DNA of 34,330 bases. Origin: Limisphaerales bacterium (GTDB lineage Bacteria > Verrucomicrobiota > Verrucomicrobiia > Limisphaerales > UBA11358). Below the pieces are notes generated by a model. The model saw nothing but the letters and a program-made list of their open reading frames with translations. It did not search any database and was not told the DNA's origin. The DNA lies in the NCBI GenBank assembly GCA_027451565.1, contig DAIDJC010000002.1, positions 6,737-41,066 of the forward strand, read 5' to 3'. Made by a program: the position numbers and the translations under genes. This document shows positions 8,034 through 17,618 of the stretch, piece by piece (positions within the stretch are counted from its first letter, which is position 1; each line of letters begins with the position of its first letter).

Positions 8034-11000
8034 ATGAGCGTTCTTTTCAATTCAGGCCGGTGCGCGATTCCGATGCGGGGACGTCCCTTTTTATATTTCT
8101 TGTTGGTTTTGCTCGCCTTCGGCGTGGTCCGCGCTCAGTCGCTGTCCGCCACCAATCAGGCTGTTTCAAGCTACGGCATAATGCCGCCCCTGCCGCCACC
8201 GGCTCCGCCGCTGGTTCTGACCAACCCTCCGCCGGGGCCGGTTCCCCAGTTCCCCTCCTTTTCATCAGAGCCGGCGACCGAGGAAATCGCGGCGGCGCGG
8301 ATATTTCAGGAACCGCTGATTCCGTGCGACAGTGATCCATCGTCGGCCGATAATATTGCCGTGGCTGCAGCGCTGACCGCATTTGCCAACCGGGCCAGTT
8401 CTGATGATTTTTCGGCATTGGAGAGCTATCTGGACAACAATCCTGAAAGTCCCTGGTACAATTCCGTTTTATTCAACTTGGGCTGGGAGTATTACACCAC
8501 CGGCTATTACTCAAAGGCTCTGGCCGCGTGGGAGGAAGCCTGGATGTGGCTTCAGGATGAGTCGGATGGCGCTCCCAGGAGACTGGCAGACCGGTGCATT
8601 GGCGAACTGGCGGAGATGCACGCCCGCATAGGCGATCGCCAGAGGCTGGAGGAGATATTCGGCCAGATCACCAACAGGCCTGTCACCGGCCCGGCCACTT
8701 CCCTGCTTTCCGGCGCGCGCCAGGCGCTCTGGATGATGCAAAACCGCCCTGGTGTTTCGTTCCGTTGCGGCCCGCTCGCCCTGCGGAGCATTTGCAAATT
8801 GCTGCGCCCGCCGTCGGACGTGGATGAAATTGTGGAGGATTCCGAGTCAACGACCAATGGCTTTTCGCTGGATCAGCTTGCCCAGCTTTCGCGGCAGCTC
8901 GGTTTGAACTTTCAGGCGGCGCAGCGGCAGCCTGGCGCGCCACTTCTGCTGCCATGCGTCGTCCATTGGAAGGTCGGCCATTATGCGGCGGTGCTGGCGC
9001 AGAAAGGCAGCCGCTATTTTGTGGTGGACCCCACGTTCGGCGCCAGCCGCTGGATGAGCGGGGAGGCGGTGGATGGCGAGTCCTCGGGCTATTATCTGGT
9101 TCGCGCCGGTGTCCTGACCAACGGCTGGCAGAGTGTCGCCAGCGCCACGGCGGCGGCTGTCTGGGGCAGGGGCGTCACGGCCAGCAGTGATCCCAATTGC
9201 ACAACCGAGCAGGATGCCATGGCCGATCCAAGTTGCAATTCGCACGGAATGGCCGGGTATGACTTCCATCTTTTGCTGGCAAGCCTGCATATCGAGGACA
9301 CGCCGCTTTTGTTTACTCCGCCGCGCGGGCCGCCGGTCCGCCTGACCGTGACCTACAACCAGCAGGAGGCGAACCAGCCAGCCACCTTCAGCTACGCAAA
9401 TTTTGGCGGCAAATGGACGTGCAACTGGATCAGCTACATCACGGACAACAGCACCAACCAGGATGCGGACGTGACCTATTATGCGCCCGGAGGCGGCACG
9501 GAGACATTCACCTATGATCCAACCAACGCAGGTTTTGACATCAACTGGAGGAACCAGGCGGCACTATTGCGGCTTTCCAACAACAGTTACCAGATGAGTT
9601 TCCCGGATGGCTCGGTCCGCATCTTTGGCCAGCCGGATGGGACCGTGGGCAATTCACGCAATGTTTTTCTTACCCAGGTCATTGATCCGGCGGGATACAC
9701 CAACCTGCTCAACTATGATTCCAATTTGCGGCTGGTTTCCGTGACTGATCCCCAGGCGGGTGCCACGAACTTGGCCTTTTATTATACAGCCAGCGGAGGA
9801 TTGTTTCCGGTGGATATTTACAAGATACAGCAAGTGACCGACCGCTACAACCGCACCGCCATTTTTGGGTACAATGCGGACGGCTCGGAATTACAGAGCA
9901 TCACCGATCCCATCGGCATCACCTCGCAGTTCAGCTACGCGCCCAATTCGGATTTCATGGACTCGCTGCAAACGCCGTATGGTAAGACCGCGTTTAGTTT
10001 TGGCGACGACGGGAACGAGCGCTGGCTGGAAGCGGCCGACCCGCAGGGGGGTGTCTCACGGGTGGAATTCAACCAGGCTGATGATCTGGGCATTCCCAGC
10101 TCCGATCCCGGTCCTGTAGTCCCCCGGGGGATTTACACGCGAAATTACATTTTGTATGGGAGGAACACCTTTTATTGGGACAAGAACGCCATGGCCCAGG
10201 CGCCGGGGGATTATTCCAAGGCGCGGCTTTACCACTGGCTGCACAATGCCAACCTTGCCTCCGCCGAGGGTTGCCTGGAGAGCGTCAAGCAACCGCTGGA
10301 AAACCGGGTTTGGTTCAATTATCCCGGCCAGGCCCCGACTGACGCCGGGGCGACAATTTATGGTTCGCAGAACCTGCCCTCGGCCATTGACAGGGTAATG
10401 GATGACGGCAGCGAGCAGTTATATCAATACTCGCGGAATTCCCTGGGCAAGATCACAAATGTCATAGATCCAATCGGAATCGCATACACTTGCGTTTACG
10501 CGGCGAACCAGATTGATTTGCTCCAAGTCAGGAATACTTCCCACGGTTCCAATGAACTGGATGCCAGCTTCACCTACAATTCCCATCACTTGCCGCTGAC
10601 CGAGGTGGATGCTGCCGGTCAGACCAATTTTTATGGATACAACGCCTATGGCCAAATCACCGGCTTCACCAACGCATTGCTGCAGGCAACCTCGTTCAAT
10701 TATGATGCCAGCGGCAGGCTGCTCAACATTGTGGGCCCCACCAACACGGCGGTGATTTCGTTTGGCTATGACGCTTTTGACCGGATCAATGCGGTCACCA
10801 ACGCGGACGGCTATTACGTGACCACGCTTTATGATGCGCTGGACCGGCCCGTGACCAACACGTATCCGGACGGAAGTTCCGAGACCCTCTCGTACCAGAA
10901 CCTGGACCCGTCCACCTACGTGGACCGCGCCGGGAGGCAGACCCGTTTTGTTTTTGACAGCCTGCGGCACCTGACGCAGGTCACCGTGGCGACGAATTGG

Positions 11001-13001
11001 ACCACCTATCTGGACTGGTGCACGTGCGGGAGCATTGACAGCATCACGGATCCCTTGGGCAGGACAACAAGCTGGCTTTACGACATTCAAGGACGGGTCA
11101 CGGCGAAACAATACGCGGATGGAAGCCAAATGAGGTATGGCTATGAAAAAACCACCAGCCGGTTGAAGACCTTCACCAACGAACGAAACCAGGCGAGAAC
11201 ATACCAATACTATGAAAATAATCTTTTAAATGAGGTGATTTACGCCAACCCGTCGGTGACGCCGACGGTGATTTACAACTACGATTATTATGGCCGGATC
11301 CATGCCATGCAGGATGGATACGGGGTGACCTTTTTCAATTATTATCCGGTCACCAATCCGCCCGCGACGGGCGCGGGCCGGCTGCAGTCGGTGGTTGAGC
11401 CAACCGGCTATGACACGCTTTACTACGGCTATGACGCATTGGGGCGAATTAATACCAAGGCCCTGACCAATTCCGTAATCACTTCCGGCACCTCAAGCCT
11501 GGACCCTTTTACTTATCATCACACCTACACATACGACGTTTTGGGCAGGGTGTCCCGGGATGCGGTTGGAGGCGGCGCTTATACATTTAATTATTACGGA
11601 GCTTCTTCGCGTCTTGCCTCAATTGTTTATCCGAGTGTCCTGACAACCACCTTTGGATATTACGGCATCATCGGGGATTTGCGGCTTGCAGGACTGACTA
11701 ATTCAACCGGGGTATCGCTGCTTTCACGATTCAATTATGCTTATAATCTGGAGGGGCAAATCACCAATTCGGTGGAACAGCTTTCCTCCGGGTTAAGGCG
11801 CACAAACACTATTTCGTATGATTCCATCGGCGAGGTGTTGACTGTTGCAACCAATGGCCGCCCTTGTTACAGCTATGCCTACGATTTGGCCGGCAACCGG
11901 ACCTTGGAGCAATCTGGCACCAATACCTGGCGGGCGAGTTTCAATCCCTTGAATGAAATTCAGGGAAAGGATCAGGGGCTTTCCTCCACAAATCGCATTT
12001 ATCAATGGGATGAGGAGAACCGGCTTGTCGCAGTCACCGAAAGCAACACCACAGCGCGGATGGTGTATAACGGTTTCGGCCAGCTTGCTTATTTGACAGA
12101 GTATGCCGGCGGTTCGCCGTCAATGTATCACTGGTATGTGTGGGATGGAGATAAAATTGCGGAGGAATCCTACATCAATACAAATTTCAGCGCTTATTTC
12201 CACTGGTATTACGATTACGGGCATTATGAATCCAGCTCCTCTTATTTCAGCCCGTCTTTGATTTATACCACCCGGGATGGGCTTGGGTCGGTGCGGGAAT
12301 ATTACAGCACCGCCTACCTGGGAGGGGTCCTCCAAATGGAATTTGATTACGATCCATTTGGCAGGAAATCCACCTTGATCAACAGTTTCAATTATTTTGG
12401 ATCGCAAGTGAATTACGCCACGCCGCCGGAATATGGCTTTGCCAACCTGCTGGGCATGCCTGGGCAAAGCCTGGATTTTGCGGAGAACCGTGTGTATGAC
12501 CCTGACTTGGGGAGGTGGATTTCACGGGATCCGATTGGGGAGAAGGGTGGTTTGAATCTTTATGAGTATGGCAATAACGATCCTGAGGATAATGTGGACC
12601 CGGGCGGGTTGTGTCCGCAGCCGGGCGGGGTATTGGGGAAGGGGCAGAGCCGGAACGTGAACGGGGAGATTGTGGATGAAAACGGATTTGCGGTCAAAGA
12701 CCAGCTTAACCCGCTGAATCCGCTGAATTTTCAGGGTGGAAATGCGCCGCTGGGTTTCAGGGCGGAGCAGGCTGTGAGGTGTGATTTTCCTGCTGTGACC
12801 AAATCCCGCCATGGGAGCGTGGGCTTTAAGGCGGCGATCAAGCGATTATACTTGATGCCTTGCCAAATAATTGGCCAGGATGATGGGAAAGGTGATGGTC
12901 ATGGGTGTGGTCTGGCGGGAAACCAACCGAACGGCAATGAAAATCTGGTGGTGTCTGTCGGGGGCTTTGCGATATTTCAGATGACCACAAGCGGAAAGTG
13001 A
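8034..13001 (+). CDS. Giant secreted RHS/YD-repeat protein with N-terminal C39-like peptidase domain
   Basis: RHS proteins form a large beta-cocoon from YD repeats and often carry a variable C-terminal effector. This 1655-aa protein starts with a signal peptide (about residues 1-34, cleavage near VRA-QS). A Pro-rich linker and a TPR-like helical segment (about 115-200) follow. A C39-like papain-fold domain comes next: RCGPLAL (Cys245), VGHYAAVL (His316) and FVVDP (Asp332). The RHS region begins near residue 410 and has dozens of YDxxGR/GY repeats. It ends in the RHS-associated core DPDLGRWISRDPIGE (about 1488-1502) and NLYEYGNNDP. The last ~130 residues are unique and unrecognised. I chose ATG 8034, preceded by AAAAGGAAA; the track start at 7836 has no leader. 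The stop is 8 bp before the next large secreted-protein gene, so they form an operon. Confidence 0.9.
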   Translation: MSVLFNSGRCAIPMRGRPFLYFLLVLLAFGVVRAQSLSATNQAVSSYGIMPPLPPPAPPLVLTNPPPGPVPQFPSFSSEPATEEIAAARIFQEPLIPCDSDPSSADNIAVAAALTAFANRASSDDFSALESYLDNNPESPWYNSVLFNLGWEYYTTGYYSKALAAWEEAWMWLQDESDGAPRRLADRCIGELAEMHARIGDRQRLEEIFGQITNRPVTGPATSLLSGARQALWMMQNRPGVSFRCGPLALRSICKLLRPPSDVDEIVEDSESTTNGFSLDQLAQLSRQLGLNFQAAQRQPGAPLLLPCVVHWKVGHYAAVLAQKGSRYFVVDPTFGASRWMSGEAVDGESSGYYLVRAGVLTNGWQSVASATAAAVWGRGVTASSDPNCTTEQDAMADPSCNSHGMAGYDFHLLLASLHIEDTPLLFTPPRGPPVRLTVTYNQQEANQPATFSYANFGGKWTCNWISYITDNSTNQDADVTYYAPGGGTETFTYDPTNAGFDINWRNQAALLRLSNNSYQMSFPDGSVRIFGQPDGTVGNSRNVFLTQVIDPAGYTNLLNYDSNLRLVSVTDPQAGATNLAFYYTASGGLFPVDIYKIQQVTDRYNRTAIFGYNADGSELQSITDPIGITSQFSYAPNSDFMDSLQTPYGKTAFSFGDDGNERWLEAADPQGGVSRVEFNQADDLGIPSSDPGPVVPRGIYTRNYILYGRNTFYWDKNAMAQAPGDYSKARLYHWLHNANLASAEGCLESVKQPLENRVWFNYPGQAPTDAGATIYGSQNLPSAIDRVMDDGSEQLYQYSRNSLGKITNVIDPIGIAYTCVYAANQIDLLQVRNTSHGSNELDASFTYNSHHLPLTEVDAAGQTNFYGYNAYGQITGFTNALLQATSFNYDASGRLLNIVGPTNTAVISFGYDAFDRINAVTNADGYYVTTLYDALDRPVTNTYPDGSSETLSYQNLDPSTYVDRAGRQTRFVFDSLRHLTQVTVATNWTTYLDWCTCGSIDSITDPLGRTTSWLYDIQGRVTAKQYADGSQMRYGYEKTTSRLKTFTNERNQARTYQYYENNLLNEVIYANPSVTPTVIYNYDYYGRIHAMQDGYGVTFFNYYPVTNPPATGAGRLQSVVEPTGYDTLYYGYDALGRINTKALTNSVITSGTSSLDPFTYHHTYTYDVLGRVSRDAVGGGAYTFNYYGASSRLASIVYPSVLTTTFGYYGIIGDLRLAGLTNSTGVSLLSRFNYAYNLEGQITNSVEQLSSGLRRTNTISYDSIGEVLTVATNGRPCYSYAYDLAGNRTLEQSGTNTWRASFNPLNEIQGKDQGLSSTNRIYQWDEENRLVAVTESNTTARMVYNGFGQLAYLTEYAGGSPSMYHWYVWDGDKIAEESYINTNFSAYFHWYYDYGHYESSSSYFSPSLIYTTRDGLGSVREYYSTAYLGGVLQMEFDYDPFGRKSTLINSFNYFGSQVNYATPPEYGFANLLGMPGQSLDFAENRVYDPDLGRWISRDPIGEKGGLNLYEYGNNDPEDNVDPGGLCPQPGGVLGKGQSRNVNGEIVDENGFAVKDQLNPLNPLNFQGGNAPLGFRAEQAVRCDFPAVTKSRHGSVGFKAAIKRLYLMPCQIIGQDDGKGDGHGCGLAGNQPNGNENLVVSVGGFAIFQMTTSGK

Positions 13002-13009
13002 CTTGAAAA

Positions 13010-16000
13010 ATGAGCGCATATCACGCCAAACAAATGCTGATATTTGTCATCGCTGGCATTCTGGCTTGTTTTTTGCCGCGTCTGCAGTCCCAAATTGTTT
13101 ACTCCTATGATTCCTCAGGCAACCCGACCAATTCGATATTGGATGCGACCCAGCCCCTGAGTTCCTCCGTGTCCAACAGCCTCCGAAACGTGTTGCTGGG
13201 GCAATCCCTGTCCTTGTGCGTGGAGGCGGCCGGCAGCGGTATCATCACCTATCAGTGGCAACTGGATGGCATGGACATTGCCGGGGCAACCAATGCAACA
13301 TTTTTCACGCCCCAAACCTCCGCTGCGAACGCGGGTTCCTATTCGGTGATTGTATCGAACGGTTCAACCACGCAAACCAATCAACTGGGAAACATCGCGG
13401 TCGCAGGCGCTGCCGGCACGCTATACGCCGCCGCCTTTGGATTGGGCGAGTTTGTTGCAGTGGGCTCCACTGGAACCATAATTGGCTCTTCGAATCTTCT
13501 CGCATGGTCCGCATTTGACTCAGGCACGACCAATCAACTGAATGGCGTTGTTTTTGAAACAAATGTTTTTGTGGCAGTTGGGGCGGCAGGCACAATTCTG
13601 ACTTCGACCAACGGAACCTCCTGGGTGAGCCAGGATTTCTCAAAAACAAATTCATTGAATGGAATTGCATATGGAAACGGCCTGTTTTTAGCTGTGGGCG
13701 ATTTAGGAGAAGTCCTGACTTCCATGGATGGAACGAACTGGGCGCAACAGTCATTTGGCAATCCCAAACTGCTTGGGGTGGTGTTTGGAGGAGGTCATTT
13801 TGTGGCAGTGGGTACCGGCGGCTCTGTGTGGACTTCACTGGATGGCACTAATTGGCAGAGCCAAATAACTCCAGAGATTGGCACCCTCAACGCCGTGGCC
13901 TACGGAAACGGCCTTTATGTGGCGGCGGGGGACGATGGCGCGATTTTGAGTTCAGTCGACAGCACCAATTGGACTCCGCAGGTGAGCGGCACCCCGGATA
14001 ATTTCACATCGGTCCTGTTTTATGACCAAACGTTTTACGCAATTGGCCCTGCGGGGCAAAATTATATTTCGTCGGATGCTGAGGAGTGGGAGGAGAGTGA
14101 TGCGGGAACTTTCATTCCGCTGTGGGGTTCAAAGGTTTGCAATGGCATCCCGGTGGCGACGGGTGAGAACGGCCTGGTTCTGCAAATTCCGACTTACAAA
14201 CTGGATCACTTTGGGTGGAGTGTGATTTCATCCCCGCAACGGGTGAACCAGCCTTTTGCGGCAACCATAACCGCCTCGGACGCCGCCGGGAACACGGTTT
14301 CAAATTTCAATGGCCTCGTTTCTCTTTCGTCCTCAACAAGCATGACTTCGTCCAAGAACATGATTCTGGGCAGTGTTGCGCCGGGTTATTCCGCATCCGG
14401 ATCGGAAACCGCTGGTTATGCCTTCACGCCAAATGCGAACTTGCTGGTCACGGATGTGCGCCATTATGATGTGGCGCAAAAGGTCTGCATCTGGGCGGAA
14501 AATGGGGATTTGCTGGCAAGTGTTGATGTGACAAACAACCCCGGGAACTGGGTGGACACGCCAATGCCGGAGCCGCTCACGCTGGCTGCGGGGTCCAATT
14601 ATGTGGTCAGCGTTTACACCGGGGACAACACCAACACTCTTTTTTATTACCGGGATGACGGACCCGGCGTCTTTGCGAATGGAACGATTGACCAGGCATT
14701 GGCTGGCAATGGCGACGCCTTTCCGGGCGAACCCAGCTATGCCTTCTGGTACCTGGTTGACCTGGGCTATGCGGTTCAGGTTGGAGAGACAAACCTCATT
14801 AATCCGTCATCGGCGACTTTTGAGAACGGTTTGGCAACGGTTCAATTAACGGCATCAGACGCGGGACAGGACATCACGCTGACGGCCAATGACAATTCGG
14901 GACACTCCGGCGTGAGCGGACCCTTTGACGTTCTTGGCACCAACGACATTGCTGTAACGATGTTCTCATCCCCAAATCCTGTGGCTGTGGAGAGCAACCT
15001 GACCTACACCATCACAGTCATGAATGCCGGTCCCAACGCCGCAACCGGGGTGGTCGTCACGAATATTTTACCGGCGAGCGCCAGCTTTGTTTCAGCCAGT
15101 TCAAGTTTGGGGTCATGTCAATATTCTGCAGGAGAGGTTACATGCAATATTGGGAATTTACCCAACCAGAACACGGCGACGATCACGATCACTGCAACGC
15201 CTGCATTGGCCGGGATAACGTTGACAGACTTGGTTAATATCGCAGAGTCCGGGGCTGATTCAGATCCTTCCGACAACGCGGCAACCAATCTGACCTTCGT
15301 GCCGCCCACGCTGACGATTGGAAATATTCTCGTGTTTGAGCCAAGCTATGGAATTGAAGGTTTTCCAATGACAATCAACCTTTCATCGCCCAGCGTCCTT
15401 GATGTCGAGTTCGATTTCTCCACAATGGATGGAACGAATGCCATTGCCGGACGGGATTATGATGCCTTGAGCGGAAAAGTCAACATTCCAGCCGGCGTCA
15501 CCACAACCAACCTGTTTGTCTGGATTCAAGGGAGCGCAGCGGCGTCCCCGCCCAAAGAGTTCTTCGTCAAACTTTCCTCACCTGTCAATGCGACTTTTGC
15601 CTCGGCCGTGGGCGCCGTTATCATTCTCAATCCGAACGGCCAGCCCGGCCAGTTGGATGGCTTTTCCTGGGGATCGGTGCCTTCGCCACAGTCAACAAAT
15701 GCCGCCTTCAGAGTCACGCTTTCGGCGCAGGACGCGTTTGGCAATGCGGTGACCAATTATACCGGTCCAGTGGCTTTGACGGGCGTCAATCTCAATGATG
15801 CAACCAACACACTTCTGGCAAGTCCCCTGCCGGAAAACTCAGCCAGCACTGCGATCATGACAACGGGCTACGCCTTCACGCCAACCAATGATATTTTTGT
15901 CATGGGCGTGCGGTCCTATTCGGGATCGAAAGTATCCATTTGGACGGAAACCGGTTTTTTGCTGGCAAGCCAGAATGTTTCAAGCCAGCCGGGAGCATGG

Positions 16001-17368
16001 ACTGACACGCCGCTGGCAAGGCCTGTGTGGCTGCAAGCCGGCAACACGTACCTCATCGGCTCATTCACCGATGGCGGCGCTTATTATTGGCGGGAGGATG
16101 GGGCGATGAAATTTTCGAATGGGGAGATTTCCCAGGGATATTCCTGCCTGGGAGATGCATTCCCAACCAATTTCGACAGCGCGCAATGGTATCTGGTTGA
16201 CTTGCGCTATGCGAATGCAGCCTCCATTTCGCCATCCGTTTCCGGCGTATTTGTCAATGGAGTCTGGACTGGAAACATGACTGCTGGAGAGTTGGGAACG
16301 AACTTCATGCTTCTTGCCAATGACCGCGAAGGCCATATCGGCTTTTCAAATCCGTTTGGAGTTTATGCCACCAATGACCTTGCTTTGACACTTTCGACAT
16401 CGCCCGCAATACCTTTGGCGTTTTCGAATCTGGCTTACAGTGTCACCATCCTGAATCCCGGCCCTGATTCGTCAACAGGCGTCCTGATGACCAACATCCT
16501 TCCATCTGGCGCAAATTTTGTCTCAGCCGCTACCAGCCAGGGGGCCTGCAGTGAGGCCGGAGGCATTGTCACCGCCAATTTGGGAACGATGGCCGCCTTT
16601 TCCTCTGCAACAGTCACGATCACGGTTGAGCCAATGGTCGCAGGTCTGCCACTCACCAACAGTGCGAACGTTACGCGCAACGAACCTGATCCTGATTTGG
16701 AGGATAATTCTGCGGTTTCGGTAGTCATACCAAACGAATCTCTTACAACTCAAATTGCCAGTTCTCTGGGCTATGGTGCCACTCCCTGGCTCAGCGGCGG
16801 CGACGCACTCTGGGGAACGGAGGGCAATGTGACCCACGGTGGCACAAATGCAGCGCAAAGCGGGGCGATTGTGGAAGGCCAGCAAACTTGGATTCAAACA
16901 AGGGTTTATGGACCCGGGACCCTGAGTTTTTGGTGGTCTGTATCGTCGGAAGCGGGCAGCGATAGCCTGAGCCTTCTGACCAACGGCGTGGTTGCAACCG
17001 ATATTTCGGGAAGCATCGGCTGGCAGCAAGTAACTCTTGCATTACCTCCAGGTCACACGACAGTGGAGTGGAATTATTCCAAGAGCGGGGCGATCAGCGC
17101 AGGCTTGGATGCAGGCTGGCTGGACCAGGTGGTGTTCTCCCGGACGCCAACAACCTTGAATTCGATTTTAATGAATACCAACGGGGATTTTGATTTTTCC
17201 CTGAATGGCATGGTGGGACAAATCCTGGTTTTGCAAACGTCAACCAATCTATTCAACTGGGTTTCGCTGAATACCAACACCATGACCAGTGGAACTCTTC
17301 ATTTTACGAATTCGACACCCACAAATTCACCCATTGAATTTTACAGGGCCTTGGATGTCACGCCATAG
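13010..17368 (+). CDS. Large secreted multidomain beta-rich protein (Ig, propeller-like, DUF4082-like, DUF11, Calx-beta)
   Basis: Exported protein of 1452 aa, probably for adhesion or surface binding (inference). A signal peptide occupies about residues 1-27. Next is an Ig-like domain (YQWQLDGMDIAGAT...AGSYSVIVSNG, about 55-125). Six or seven ~40-aa repeats follow to about 385, of the type GLFLAVGDLGEVLTSMDGTNW, which should fold as a propeller. An Ig-like linker leads to a DUF4082-like domain (about 459-590), a DUF11 repeat (about 644-763) and a Calx-beta domain (about 764-874). A second linker, DUF4082-like and DUF11 set then runs to about 1242, followed by a jelly-roll-like domain (SFWWSVSSE...WQQVTLALP). 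The C-terminus is an NW...FYR-type module. No PEP-CTERM, LPXTG or clear type IX sorting signal is visible. It starts 8 bp after the RHS stop. Confidence 0.87.
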   Translation: MSAYHAKQMLIFVIAGILACFLPRLQSQIVYSYDSSGNPTNSILDATQPLSSSVSNSLRNVLLGQSLSLCVEAAGSGIITYQWQLDGMDIAGATNATFFTPQTSAANAGSYSVIVSNGSTTQTNQLGNIAVAGAAGTLYAAAFGLGEFVAVGSTGTIIGSSNLLAWSAFDSGTTNQLNGVVFETNVFVAVGAAGTILTSTNGTSWVSQDFSKTNSLNGIAYGNGLFLAVGDLGEVLTSMDGTNWAQQSFGNPKLLGVVFGGGHFVAVGTGGSVWTSLDGTNWQSQITPEIGTLNAVAYGNGLYVAAGDDGAILSSVDSTNWTPQVSGTPDNFTSVLFYDQTFYAIGPAGQNYISSDAEEWEESDAGTFIPLWGSKVCNGIPVATGENGLVLQIPTYKLDHFGWSVISSPQRVNQPFAATITASDAAGNTVSNFNGLVSLSSSTSMTSSKNMILGSVAPGYSASGSETAGYAFTPNANLLVTDVRHYDVAQKVCIWAENGDLLASVDVTNNPGNWVDTPMPEPLTLAAGSNYVVSVYTGDNTNTLFYYRDDGPGVFANGTIDQALAGNGDAFPGEPSYAFWYLVDLGYAVQVGETNLINPSSATFENGLATVQLTASDAGQDITLTANDNSGHSGVSGPFDVLGTNDIAVTMFSSPNPVAVESNLTYTITVMNAGPNAATGVVVTNILPASASFVSASSSLGSCQYSAGEVTCNIGNLPNQNTATITITATPALAGITLTDLVNIAESGADSDPSDNAATNLTFVPPTLTIGNILVFEPSYGIEGFPMTINLSSPSVLDVEFDFSTMDGTNAIAGRDYDALSGKVNIPAGVTTTNLFVWIQGSAAASPPKEFFVKLSSPVNATFASAVGAVIILNPNGQPGQLDGFSWGSVPSPQSTNAAFRVTLSAQDAFGNAVTNYTGPVALTGVNLNDATNTLLASPLPENSASTAIMTTGYAFTPTNDIFVMGVRSYSGSKVSIWTETGFLLASQNVSSQPGAWTDTPLARPVWLQAGNTYLIGSFTDGGAYYWREDGAMKFSNGEISQGYSCLGDAFPTNFDSAQWYLVDLRYANAASISPSVSGVFVNGVWTGNMTAGELGTNFMLLANDREGHIGFSNPFGVYATNDLALTLSTSPAIPLAFSNLAYSVTILNPGPDSSTGVLMTNILPSGANFVSAATSQGACSEAGGIVTANLGTMAAFSSATVTITVEPMVAGLPLTNSANVTRNEPDPDLEDNSAVSVVIPNESLTTQIASSLGYGATPWLSGGDALWGTEGNVTHGGTNAAQSGAIVEGQQTWIQTRVYGPGTLSFWWSVSSEAGSDSLSLLTNGVVATDISGSIGWQQVTLALPPGHTTVEWNYSKSGAISAGLDAGWLDQVVFSRTPTTLNSILMNTNGDFDFSLNGMVGQILVLQTSTNLFNWVSLNTNTMTSGTLHFTNSTPTNSPIEFYRALDVTP

Positions 17369-17553
17369 AAGACGCCCAGAATCCAAACCTTTTATCACTT
17401 TGCAACCTGTTCATGTGCAATGAAATGCTCTAAGCCTGATTGGGGGTTGGGGTGGATTCAGGGACGCGAGCAAAGAAGGAAATGTCGAAGCGATTCGGAA
17501 AGCATGAAATGCGCTTGGTATTCTTTTTTGTCTAAAACCCATCGCCAAACCAT

Positions 17554-17582
17554 TTGCGTTTGGGGTTCGAGGCTGGTACAAT
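17554..17582 (+). promoter_or_regulatory. Sigma70-like promoter for trigger factor
   Basis: TTGCGT and TACAAT are separated by exactly 17 bp. The -10 box matches the consensus at 5 of 6 positions and the -35 at its TTG core. Transcription would begin near 17589, leaving a leader of about 30 nt before the GTG at 17619 but only about 12 nt before the TTG at 17601, which favours the GTG start. Confidence 0.55.
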
Positions 17583-17618
17583 GGCGGACTGTATTAACTA
17601 TTGGAACGAAAAATCACC

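Noticed and set aside
10419-11207. 262-aa minus-strand ORF inside the RHS gene
   Set aside because: Shadow of the periodic YD repeats; its Gly/Val/Ile periodicity reflects the opposite strand.
8034-12600. RHS YD repeats as DNA-level tandem repeats
   Set aside because: The repetition is at the protein level with degenerate codons; no long identical DNA repeats were seen.
17559-17580. GGTTCGAGGCTGG looking like a tRNA T-arm
   Set aside because: No cloverleaf partners, anticodon arm or acceptor stem around it; the stretch is better explained as promoter spacer upstream of tig.
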